Positions 1 through 11,149 of a DNA stretch of 64,000 nucleotides are shown here, piece by piece. Location: positions 62,001 through 126,000 of the forward strand of contig VKHL01000042.1 in assembly GCA_015146655.1 (NCBI GenBank), in the 5' to 3' direction. Made by a program: the position numbers and the translations under genes. The stretch's first letter is position 1. Each line of letters starts with the position of its first letter. The stretch comes from Ochromonas danica. Its lineage: Eukaryota; Sar; Chrysophyceae; Chromulinales; Chromulinaceae. The notes beneath the pieces were generated by a model. That model was not told the DNA's origin and ran no database searches. It worked only from the letters and a program-made list of their open reading frames with translations.

Positions 1-189
1 TCCAGAGAATCACGTCTCCTTTCAGGAAGATGGCACAAGCTATGGTGGATAATACATAAAGCATACCATAAATACAACATCTACATAGGTGAGGAGAGGT
101 ATCTTACCAAACAGAACAAGCTCGAAGGTGCGAGCCTTGTGAAGCTTCTTATTGCTGCTTTCCTCTGTTTGTTCTGATTCGTTCGACAT
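1..189 (-). CDS. 5' end of an unidentified gene (partial)
   Basis: An ATG at 189 opens an exon (189-108) ending at a clean GTAAG donor. A second exon (39-1) follows a TAG acceptor, keeps the frame and runs off the left edge. The visible protein is about 40 residues: a charged, polar N-terminus (MSNESEQTEESSNKK), then KARTFELVLFGACAIFLKGD, which turns hydrophobic and could begin a membrane segment. Nothing here identifies a family. The intron is 68 bp, like others in this window. The join is inferred from splice consensus and an open frame only. Confidence 0.5.
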
Positions 190-686
190 TGGTGGATCTG
201 AACTCTTTAATCGTGATCGTACTCGTGTGGCTGTTGTTGTTTATGATTAGTAGGAATATACAGACTGGTTGACAGCGTGTTTTCTTTCTAGACCTGGTCA
301 ATCAGTTTGTTTTAAGATATGACCAAGAACAGCAAGAGTTTCGAGTTCCTGCTGGAGTTTAATGCGCGGATGATGATGAACATCGACTGTTCAACTGCCC
401 CTCCCCTCACCCGGCGGTGCCATAGACATGAAACTGCTGCTTTTACTGTAACGAATGTAAGTTCATTGGGTATATTTAGCGCACAATGGTTACCAAGAAC
501 AAGAGAATCAATCCTTTTACAGGTTGTGCAATTGTGTTTGAGTTCGATTGCGTAATGAGAAGTAAGAAAGTTTCAATGACGTCTTATAGCGGCTGTTTTT
601 TTAAATTTTATTTTTGAAATCTTACAGCATCCTGAAGAAAATACTTCTTTTTAAACGAAGAAGATTGGTGTCCTAAAATCCCTTCT
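190..686. other. intergenic, no gene seen
   Basis: This gap lies between the 3' end of the E1 dehydrogenase gene and the 5' end of the left-edge gene, both on the minus strand. The 78-codon frame at 319-555 (plus) has no splice partners, no recognisable motif and unremarkable composition, so I do not call it a gene. The stretch should hold the promoter of the left-edge gene; no specific element is recognisable. Confidence 0.6.
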
Positions 687-3053
687 CTATTTGGCTGTTA
701 AACTATTAATGGTCGTCACGATGTCTTCCTTAGAGAGGAAGGTTAAGTAAGAACCCAAGGGATTGTATGTTGGTGCGGCACCCACCACTTTCCACTTCAG
801 TCCCTCGAGCACTTCGGCATTCTGCAAATCCACAGCCATCTTCGCCAAAGGCATTGTTGGTGTGTATTTGCAAACATCGGCAAAGACGACGGCAGCTACC
901 TCATTACGATGGTCGCGAAGATATTGCAGGAGTTGCGCTGGTGTTTGGGAGAGACATGGAGAGTCAATGACAGTAACCTGCACGCCGTCTTCTAACTGGG
1001 CAAAGGTTTTCTGAGCTTGGAGAGCTTGGCCAACACCATTACCATAGGTGACCACAACTACACCCTTCTTGCCTTTCTTCTTCTCATCAGATAGGCTATC
1101 CGCAGGATAGACGATGACCTGATCGAAGTCATAAGGCTCATCCGAAGCGCGATAGCGGTGGAGCATTCCTTCATCTTTCGCATTATCATCCACGTGTCTT
1201 CGGTTTAGTAGATCTGTGCTATCAACAACCATGACAACCCGCTGGCTTTTTTCCACTTGTGCCAGACAGTATCTCATGCCTCGAACATAGTCACGTCCGT
1301 TGCTGAAGCAGACCATATCCAAGCCAGGCGCCTGGCAGGAGAGAATATTATGGGTGTGATAGTTACCACCAAAGATTCCTCGATCGAAGCCTTGTAATCT
1401 AACCAACATGCCTGTGGGCTGCTTTCCATTCGAAAGCCAATGAGAGATGACAGCCTCGTAGAAAATATCTAAGCCGCAGTCCAGATATTTAGCATAAGGA
1501 ATCTCAACGATGGGTACAAGACCAGCTTGGGCCATTCCCATGCCAATGCCGATGAGAGAAGTCTCATCAGGAGGGAAGTCCAAGACACGCGTTGGGTATT
1601 TGCCAGCCAGCCCATCAGTGACTAAGTAATAGCCTCCATGACGGACATCCTCGCCAATATAAACGACACGCTTGTTGCTATCAAGAGCTTCATCATAGAA
1701 GCGTGTCATCAACTTGCGCATCACTTCTCTTTCTCCGAGCTTGGTCTTCCCTTCAATTTTCTCCTCTTCCTTCTCTTCCCCGAGATGTCGTGTCATCTTC
1801 AGACTGGCACCACCTAAACTGTACAAAGGTCCAGAAGTGCTAGCCACCAAACTCTCTCGACTCGACACCTTTGGCTCCTCTACTGCTTGGTCAAATGCTT
1901 TCTCAACCTCTTCTTGCAAAGTGTGGAAGATCTCATCAATCTCTTGGGGCTGATACAGCCCTAAACCTAGGAGAGCAGAAAATGTCTCAGACAATGGGTC
2001 AGCACCCACCATTTGCGAAATTTCATTCTCGCTAAGATAGGCTCCTTGTCTATCCGTAGCAGCATGTCCAAAGCGTCGAGGGAGGCTGTGAACATAAAGA
2101 AGAGCTGGGCGTTTGTAAGTACGAACGTAGTCAACCAGACGGCCGGCTTTGCCGTAGATGTCCAAGAAGTCTCTTCCATTCGCAGTCTCCTTCTCCAGCC
2201 CTTCAAGCTGCTCAACAAAGCTCTTAGTGTAGCCTTGATTGCGCAAGGAGATAGAGAGATTGTTGTCTGTGATGACAAAGAGCAAAGGACATTTGAGGCG
2301 ATTGTGCAAGCAATACTTGGACATGTTCAAAGCACTCAAGAAATGGGCATTGCTAGCACTTCCATCACCAATGCTAACATATGAGATAGCATCAGAAGCA
2401 AAGGCTGCATTGCTGCCTAACAAGTGTTGAGAGTAGGGAATAGCGATGGCTCGGCCTAATGCTGGCGTGCATTGGGAGGAAAGTGTGGAAGTGACGATGA
2501 ACTCATTCTTGAAATTTCCTCCAATACTGCAATGTCTTCCGCTAGTGACAGGGTCGTGAATCGAACAAGCGAAGCCTCTAGCACGGTTCAATGCTATGGT
2601 CGCTGTTGAGGCATCACTCCGCAGCTGCCGCACCACAGAGTTGGCGACATGGCGATAGTGAAGAGCCACCACATCCTTCTCTGTGAGATGGAGGGATGTC
2701 AGTCCAAGTAATTCCTCACCACATGGACCAATGGTATAGAAACCCTTGCCAAGATAGGAAGCGATACGTGCCTCACTGCCAACCAATCCACCAGATAAGA
2801 TTAGCACCAAAATGATGGATGATGATAAGATGCAGCCTCACCAGTGAAGAAGATAAGTAAGAAGGCCACCTTTCAAAGCCACTTTCAGATCGTTCTCACT
2901 CAGCTTGGAGGAGCGTAGACCTTCCTCCATGGCCAACAGCTTTGCTTTGTCCTCGACCTTTCCACTCAAAGTCTTCGTAAGCCATGAGTTACGATCGGCC
3001 ACTTCAGCCACTTTCGATAGTTCTATCTTGCGCAGCTGCCTCAACTTGTGCAT
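687..3053 (-). CDS. 2-oxo-acid dehydrogenase E1, fused alpha-beta (branched-chain type)
   Basis: Exons 3053-2842 and 2775-687 give 766 aa. The E1 component of 2-oxo-acid dehydrogenase complexes uses thiamine diphosphate to decarboxylate the 2-oxo acid and acylate lipoyl-E2. The alpha half holds the ThDP motif, from IGDGSASNAHF to VITDNN, and ends with a conserved RRFGHAATDRQ stretch. After a charged linker (about residues 410-435), the beta half runs from VVYIGEDV through DFPPDETSLIGIGMGMA to IPYAKYLDCG. Most eukaryotes encode the mitochondrial alpha and beta subunits in separate genes; single-chain E1 is known from some bacteria, so this is a fusion. The intron is 66 bp. The 5' end is uncertain: the frame upstream of 3053 closes quickly, no obvious mitochondrial transit peptide is seen, and another frame is open at about 3138-3010, so an upstream exon is possible. 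Branched-chain substrate preference is inferred; a pyruvate-type enzyme is not excluded. Confidence 0.85.
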
Positions 3054-3074
3054 TGTAGCGCTCTTTAAAACCAA

Positions 3075-4407
3075 AGGCCCTCAACTCCCGGCCAGGATCT
3101 TCAATCGGGAGAATCTCCTGCCCTGCCACTGGGTCTAACTAAGTTAAAGATCCCTTGTTAAGTTTATCCTTGGTTGTGGTGGTTTCGTTTTCCGAATTCG
3201 GGGATTCCGGGTTTCGGGATTTTGGGAGTGTTTGCCATACACCAAGTTCATTGTCATGATCATTATTGTGGAAGTCAATTGATTTCTCGCTGTTGAACTC
3301 TGATGATGCCACAGAGATTAGGGCATTGTTCACTTTAGGCTGTTACGGAAAGACCATTATCCAAATTTGGCTGTCTCACAAGCTTTTGAGCTAGAAATGT
3401 CTGGGCTGCAATCTCAACTTGTGACATCACCGCTAACTGTGATCATGTCCTGGATAAGCCACGGACCTCATTGAATTAGTATATCTGTCTCTTTCTTCAA
3501 AACGTTTTTCTCATAACGAATTGAAGCTGCCATTATCCTCTTCTTGCCTCAAATTCTATTTAATGGACTTTCCTGGACAAGCCTATTCGGTGAACTGAAG
3601 TGATTCGATTCGGCTGGCCTCTGAGCCTCAAGGATAGCTTCGTTGTTCCTCGTTATATATACATCACTTGGTGCACTTTTTGTGGCAATGGAAAGTTTTC
3701 TCTCCTCTTATGGTGACTGTTGTCTCGTCAAAGCTCTTGTATCGGGAGACTACTATGAAGTACTTGGACAGATTGGATGGCCTGGTTTCTTGCAAGAAGG
3801 AGTTTGATAAATGGGTCTACATCTCAGTTGAGCTTTGACAAATTGTGTGAGTTCTTTGCACCACTCTTGATTGTGATAATAACGCGAACTATCAATCACA
3901 AATTACTTCTTGACGTTAGTAGTGCCAAAGCAATGATCTTCTACTTGCGACTCTGGGCATCTAATTGTATGTCCAGATGCAGAGAAGAGGCTGACTGGTT
4001 CAGCTGCCATCTGGCTTCTCCACGATCTCACCGTCGCATCACTGAGCAATACATAAAATAGCAATGGATTCTCTTAAATAGTAGTTGACCTCAATTTGAC
4101 AGGGACGTTTCAAACACGCAAAAATGGTTGGTTATGCTTCATTCATCCGTTGTGGTGAATTCTGATTACGGTGCTCAAGATCCGTTGAGAAGTCTGGATG
4201 TGGAGTTTTTTGACAAAAAAGTTGGTTTTCATGTGGAGCAGCATGTCTGTGGTGCATGCGTTTTGCACTCACTGTGACGCGGTGGAGTTGCACGGGGAAG
4301 GAGGAAGAGAAGACAGAACTAACTCAATCAACAACAAGACACTGGAACTTGTCAAGAGAGAATTGATCCTTCCATGAGATTAGAGGACTTTATAAATAGC
4401 TTTAATC
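3075..4407. other. long intergenic region, possible relic coding fragments
   Basis: This 1.3-kb gap separates the divergent E1 and adenylyl cyclase genes, so it should hold both promoters. No intact gene is seen. A short ATG-led frame (3688 to about 3805) reads like ordinary protein (SGDYYEVLGQIGWPGFL), then closes. A second 94-codon frame (3777-4061) overlaps it in another phase. Together they might be remains of a gene, but I recognise no family. Confidence 0.4.
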
Positions 4408-7400
4408 ATGTATGATCAAATTCAGTTAATCAATTATTCCAAACATATTCCAAAAGTTTTGCGGCAACAAATACTTTGTGAGTTGATGAAGAAGTATGCT
4501 GCAAGTCCACTCGAACGATATAATGAAATTAAAGCTTCCACTGATGCTGATGGTGAAAGTGAAGAGAAATCCTCTGTGGAAGCGAAGCGTGAAGCTACTA
4601 ACTCAGGCCCTTCTTTTCAGCGCTTTTATGGAGCACTGCTATTTGTTGATATTTCTGGATTCACCGTACTTGCTCAAAAGTTGGATATTGAATCATTGAA
4701 AAATCATATCAATAGTTATTTTTCCCTGATGTTAGATGTCATCGATAAATGGGAAGGAGATGTGGCGAAGTTTGCTGGTGATGCCCTGTATATTGTCTGG
4801 CCAATTAATGTATACAGTTCTCTAACCTCTGACACTACCCGATCAACAACTACCGGAGCTTCCTCTCCTCAAGATACGCCACGAAGTACAACTACAGCCT
4901 TTTCTGCTGCAATGAAAAAGGCTATCGAGCAAGCTGCTCATTGTGGACTGGAAATCAGTTCCGTTTGTGGAAATTATGAAGTACGATTGGTCGACCAAAC
5001 CTCTTCGCCCGGAAGCATTCTTGGTAAATTCCTTCCTTTTGCAGGATTTGGTTCGAAGAGGGTAGTTCCAACATCAACTGGCGAAGATGTAGTCTTTCTA
5101 AATGTTCATTCTGGCATCAGTGCTGGCTTGATGGGGGGCATTGATGTAATTTGCCAAAACCGCGCAGAATTTTTCCTTGTCGGAGATCCACTCACGGGTG
5201 TAGCTATGGCAGAGAGTCAAGCTTCGAAAGGAGATGTAGTTTTATGCACATATGCTCATTCAGTATTTCATGAAGATGGCAAGGCTGAACAATGTGGTGC
5301 TGATGATCAGTCAAGCAACCGTGACAATATATTATTCTGTGGTTGCACAAGGACACCCAATGGGTTATTTAGAGTTTCCAAGTTGCTTGCTAGAGGAATT
5401 AAAGATGAAGCTCTCAGTCCCATGCGAAGAAATAGATCTCGCAGTAAGCTCAAGACAGAGAATGAAACAATTCGTGGAGATGTGAATGAGCAAAATTCCA
5501 AGCTGTTAAAACAGATACAAGGAGATATTGATCGTCTTATCCTAACCGTACAACCTGGATTAAAGAGAGAATTTTTTGCATTTCTGAAGCGTATGCATGA
5601 AATAGCTGAGGATGGAAATATCGATATCTCAACGGCCAAAAGTGATGAAAGAAAATTCGCCATGTTCATGAAAGAATTTGTCACTAAGCATTTTATTGAG
5701 TGGATGAATTATTCACTCTTGGAAAATGTCGTTCGTCATGTTCATGAAGTGGAGCGGACTATGTTCGATTTTTCTGCGACCCACCAAAACCTTTCTTCTT
5801 TCCATGACGTTCTTCGTCAGTCCACTGCTGTCTTAACGAGCATGCACCAGGAACATCATTCCTCAACAGATATAACCTCCGCTTCCACGCAGGGCCCCAT
5901 GGGCAGCAGCGACTTGGATGAAGAAATGGAATTGGAAGAAAGGAGAAAGCACATGCCTAAAAGTGAAACACAAAGCTATTGTGCTGACTTGAATAATGGC
6001 GAGTTGCGAACAGTTATTGTCATGTTTATCAAGATAGACAAGTTCGATTTGAGGTTAAAAACGGACAATGAATGCCAGGACATTAAGTTTTCCTACAAAC
6101 GTTTTCCTTTCTTGGCGAGAACTGAGAATGAAGAGCAAGCGGATGAATTTCTTCTATCTCGCTTCCAGTCATGCTTTAATGTTCTTTGCAAAGCATTCAC
6201 GGATCATGGAGGTCAATTGCGTCAGTTTATCGTGGATGACAAAGGTACGGTCTGCATTGGCACTTTTGGTTTAAGAGGGTCGGCAGCAGTTGACAATGCG
6301 GCGGCGGCGTTAGAGGCTGCCAAAGTAATTACTGATGGATTGATTCAGATTAATTTGACATCATTTATTGGTATAACTTCGGGTAAAGCATATTGCGGGC
6401 TGGTGGGTTCGACTGCTCGACATGAATATGCTGTTATGGGCCCTTCTACAAATCTTAGTGCCAGACTTATGTCCAAAGCTCCTCCACATGGAGTGATTTG
6501 TGATGCTGATACAATGGAGAGAGATCGTGCTCACAAGTTCGATACTCTTTCCGAGATTCAAGCAAAGGGCTATGTCAACCCTGTCATGACCTACAGTCCA
6601 GTCTTTGAAGGAGATGATACTGATACTTACACACTGAAAACATTCGCTGTTTCTCCTTCTCTAAATCGTCTATTGAAAGGTCATAGCGGAAGTGGAAGTG
6701 CAAGTGGTCAGCACAGTATTTTCGCCAAAAGCACGACTCGTCTCGGAAAGGAAGCAATGGAAATTGTGTTAACTGCCAAGTCCTCTCAGCAGCTCAAACT
6801 TACGGCAGCTCAAAGGGTAATGGCAATGGCGAAAACAGACTTCTTTGTACACGACAATAAGACGCGATTTGATATTGCAAGCAATCAGCAAAGTGTGACT
6901 CACAAGTTGTGTGGTCGACAAGAGGAAATAATTGCTATATTCACCTTCCTTTTGGAAAATGATCCAACTAACCCTCAATATTTACACACAGATGGAAAAG
7001 CCAAGACTATAGCAATATGCAGTTCTAGTGGAATGGGCAAATCGACGTTATTAAATGCTCTTGAGCGCAAGCTTCAGTATATGATTCGGGCTGATGGAAA
7101 AATGGCTCTAATAATTGTTCGTAATCGATCTACTGCTTTTCGGCTGGCTTCTGAAGGTCCACCTCCTTTGTCTCCTTGGCGAAATCTTTTATGTAAAATA
7201 CTCAATTCTCTGTATAAAAGCTGTACAAAAATGAATAGTGCACCATCATCCACGCGTGAAATATCATCTCAACGGCGTACTTCTGAAGAAGATGTAGACT
7301 TTTCAGCAGCCCTAATCGATTTTGTGATGAACCAAATTTGGCCTCTTGTTGAAGAAAGTTGGAAAGAACAATTCGACTTGGTGAAGTTGTTACTTGGAGC

Positions 7401-10400
7401 CGATAATTTCGACAGCGGCATAGATGAAAATACTATCGGAAAGTGCTGTCGGTTGCTGGCCCCATTGTTTTCAGCGATAGCAGCTTTCATGAAGAAACTT
7501 ATCTTATTTATGATGTAAGTGACCTTTTCATTCTCTTTCTTTCACTTTAGCTGATGAAAATGATGATGAATAGGGATGATATCGAAAGTATGGACAAGTG
7601 GTCGCAAACTGCTCTCTATGAGATTTGCAATGAAAGTTCTGGAGTTGCAGTTATTGTCAGCTTGAATATGATTGAATCTGCTGTCACTAGTCCACGATTG
7701 ATGGAATGTGAACTTCCATATAATGCTGAGTCTAATAATACTGGTTTGGAAAGCAAAGCCTTCTTCTGTAGTGTTGTTGATTACGATAGGCTGAAAGCGG
7801 TTACTCTAAAGCCGTTAGATAAAGTCTCCACATTTACTATGGTTTCAGAGACTTTTCCAAATATCAATAACGCAGAAGTTGAGAAGATCTATGAAGCAAG
7901 TGGTGGCAGGCCACTGTATATTGCGGAGCTGGCTAAATCTATTGCCAAAGCCATGTCAAATGCCAACAATAAGTCGAAGAGTATGCTTCATATCGTTGGA
8001 GAAGTGATCACAGAGGCTACTCCAGGAACACTGCAAAGTAACTATCGTATTGAAGAGACGATCTATCATCGCTTAGATCGCTTAAGCATTCCATCTCAAG
8101 TTGTGCTGAAAGCTATTGCTGTCATAGTTTCCTATGGTCGAGGATGCACACTTGAGGTGCTTAGCTTCGTTCTAAGCAATAGCGGCTTCTTCCTCGACGA
8201 CCCAGCCGTCACCCCTTCGTCATCCTATTCCAGCAACTCCAGTAACTCCGGTAAAGGTGCAGCCAACATCTCATCGGCCTTGCTGAAATTGTTCCACCAA
8301 GAAGACTTCTTAAGATTATCAAACGCGACGATTCATCATCGTGATTTAACCTTGGGACAATTGCCAGATGTTACTATTGAGTTTCATATCCCATTGGAGC
8401 AGACTACCATTTACGCTTTGATTGTAGACGAACAGAAAGAGTTCTTTCATGAACGTGTCGCGTTGTATTTACACTTTCGAACCCGTTCTATTGAACTCCG
8501 TGATGCTGACTTGAAAGATCTATGGGAAGAAGGATATCACTGGGAGAATGCAGTGTATCCGAGCAGAGCTCTTCGCGCGTACCTGTTGGCAGCGAAGAAG
8601 TGCAAAATCGACAAGGATTGCATTGGAGGCACTGAGAGTATCCTTATGGCTTACCAAGTGTATCAGAACATGGAGCAAGAGTTCAATATAATTTCATTAC
8701 CAGAGCAGTGCTTTGGATATGCCGATATGATTGCACAGTGCCTGTTCAAGCCAACACTTGAACATCTAAGAGAATTAGAAACCAGTGCAGACCTCATTAT
8801 TGCGCTGAAGACAGCTCAGGAAGTCTTTGAACCTGACCCACCTGCAATAATCGACGCAATTGAGCTGCATATTCTGCTGGCTGAAATGCACTTGTATAAA
8901 TGGGAGGAATTTGAAGAGGTAACGCGTGTGCTCTCTGTGGGCATCCTGCTCTGCGCTGCCGCGATCTGGAAGCCAACGGGTTCGGTTAGAAGATCGTCAA
9001 GATCTACTGGAAACGATCACTTTTCTCATCGCTCATCCAATGGAAAGCGCGCGAGCAAGTATTCGATTTCCCAAGCCAATGAGTATATGGCTCCTACAAA
9101 AAGAATGACAAAATACGATTACTTGCAACTCTTCTCGCTCTGCGCATACACTGCTCGATTTGTGAGCCTCGAAATGTCCTTTACAATTTCATTTGAACAC
9201 TCTAAAACCCTTTTGATACAAGATGATGGAAATGAATTTGATGGACACAGAGATTTTGACGACAGCAAGCTAATCGCCATTCACACAGAGACTATGATGG
9301 CTCTTCGTTATCTGCAACTTGGCAAACCCAACAGAGCGGCAAGTTTGCTGGATCAAGCATTGGAGCTATATACTGCAGATAAATCAGATGCTCTTGCTGA
9401 TCGTTATAGTGCTGATTTTGTTCCTTATGCGATGGCCCTACTTAGCCAAGCCCTGCTTGCCAGTCGAGATATACAGGGCGGATTTAGCTATTGGCAGAAG
9501 GCTGTAATTTGCTTGCAGTCTGTTAACCATGACTACTCTCTAACAATTGCGTTAATGACATTGATGAGCAGTATTCATTTTGTTGGAGACTACGATTCGA
9601 TATTGTCATTGCTGAAGAAGAACCAAGATCTTTCTTGTCAAGGGTATAACACCATGGGATCGCACATCACTAGAATGCTCTCAATCTGGATGCAAATGAA
9701 AGGAGGCAAATGCCTGGGGGATGTCCCTGTGCTAACCGACGAATGTATATCTCTTTGGAATACATTTGCTAATCTGATAAGCTCCGCTGCAAATCCATCT
9801 TCAGCTAAGAATATCCCCATTGAGGAAAGCACTAAAAGCTCAAATGGTAAATTCTCTTCACAATTTGAGATTACAATGAGCAAATTGTACTTCTTGGAGT
9901 TGCATGGCTGTGCACTGGAGCGCATCTATGTTGAGGTTATCTGCGGCCTATGGCACGGTGTCAGCAAAGCGCAAGTGACCGTATTAGAACAAAAGATTAA
10001 GGGCAGTTTACAAATTCTACTTCAATGCCCCATCTATGATTTTATGTCTATCGTTTCGAAAGGATATAATATGATTCACAGTCTAACTCATGTTTTGCTC
10101 ACAGGAGATTCAGAGAATGGACTCAGTGCGGGAGCAATTTTCGCTGCCGTCACAGAACGTGCGGAGCAACCACTTCTCACACTGCTTAGAGTATTGTTAC
10201 AAAAAGAATGTGCCTATATGACTTGGCTACTAGCTGCAGTTGTACAGACTTTACCACTACATGATACCATTCAAGAGAGCTATAAGCAAATTTGCTATGA
10301 AGCAGCAGAGAAAGTGCAACGAATGTATAGTCACGACCAGTCACTAGAGAAGTTAATTCGTTTAGCTAAAGTGGTGGGAGTGAAGAGTAACCTGGCAATT

Positions 10401-10412
10401 CCCTCTCAATAA
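4408..10412 (+). CDS. ADCY10: soluble adenylyl cyclase, ADCY10-like, 1,981 aa
   Basis: Exons 4408-7514 and 7574-10412. The family makes cAMP from ATP and in animals is activated by bicarbonate and calcium. The first class III cyclase domain (about residues 70-290) has both metal-binding aspartates: FVDISGFT (D81) and KFAGDALYIVWP (D125). The second (about 530-700) is degenerate at the metal site (VIVMFIKIDKFD) but keeps the conserved VMGPSTNLSARLM block. This active C1/modified C2 layout is typical of ADCY10. A P-loop NTPase follows, with Walker A SSSGMGKST (about 872-880) and a Walker B (LILFM-MDDIESMD) completed only across the splice. The helical, TPR-like C-terminus runs for about 900 residues. 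The 59-bp intron uses the TAG at 7571-7573, not the earlier TTTAG; only this acceptor keeps the frame and restores Walker B. Mammalian ADCY10 is about 1,610 aa, so this one is longer. Bicarbonate sensing is known for the family, not shown here. Confidence 0.9.
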
Positions 10413-11149
10413 TTTGCAATTCTCTATGTGTTTGCCTCGTTTAATCAGTGTGTGCTCATCGTACGAAAGAGATGTATGTATTTTGCTAGTGGGTTTATAT
10501 TGGAGAATGCACGATCAATTGATGAGCCGTGTTGTGATGCAGATGGCGTCCTATTTGTTTTAATTTTGAGTTGTGGTGTTTATATGATAGTAATTCTGTG
10601 GTCACTTTTCCTGTGCACTTTGCTGGATGGGCAAGTATGCAAAATGGAATTGATGTTGCTGGAGATTTATGCAAAGGTGTGATTAAGATGTTCATATATA
10701 AGCAAAGGCTGTTTAGTGTGAGCGAAGTTCAATATCGCGTTTGTGCTTGATCATATATCCTCTTTCTTTCTTCCATTTGAGGAGATGGTTGAATGCAAGG
10801 AAATATAACAGGTGCTTGAAGAATGGCCCTTCATAATATTTTGTCCGTGCTTTGTATGTAGTTTAGTTTGTAGTTTTTATTACATGGTTAAATCCTAAAT
10901 CAACCGTGCTGTGATACAAATACCTGTTCTCCTTTTACTTTACTTCAGTGCATACATCATATCGTCAAGTATGGGGATGTACAGTAACAAATTACTGTAG
11001 AATCAATGAATTCTAGAATTCGGCAGTGGCAAAAGTGGGTAAAATGACAAATCCCATTTTACCTGGCGCATAAATCTCCTCTTGGGAAGTTAAGGGCTGG
11101 GGTGGTGCCGCTGGCTGTGCAGGAAGAAGAATCAAAGCAAAGGAACATC
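10413..11149. other. intergenic: cyclase 3' UTR and GH31 promoter region
   Basis: The genes on both sides run on the plus strand. The 84-codon frame at 10428-10682 is AT-rich, lacks motifs and follows directly on the cyclase stop, so I read it as 3' UTR. No RNA gene or repeat is seen. The frame of the downstream gene is open from 11102 but without an ATG before 11150. Confidence 0.6.

Noticed and set aside
319-555. A 78-codon plus-strand frame near the left edge
   Set aside because: No homology-like motif or splice partner, and unremarkable composition.
4391-4398. TATAAATA just before the cyclase ATG
   Set aside because: Only 9 bp from the start codon, too close for a TATA box unless the true start lies further downstream, and the ATG at 4408 fits well.
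10428-10682. An 84-codon frame just after the cyclase stop
   Set aside because: Best read as 3' UTR; no motif and no promoter space.
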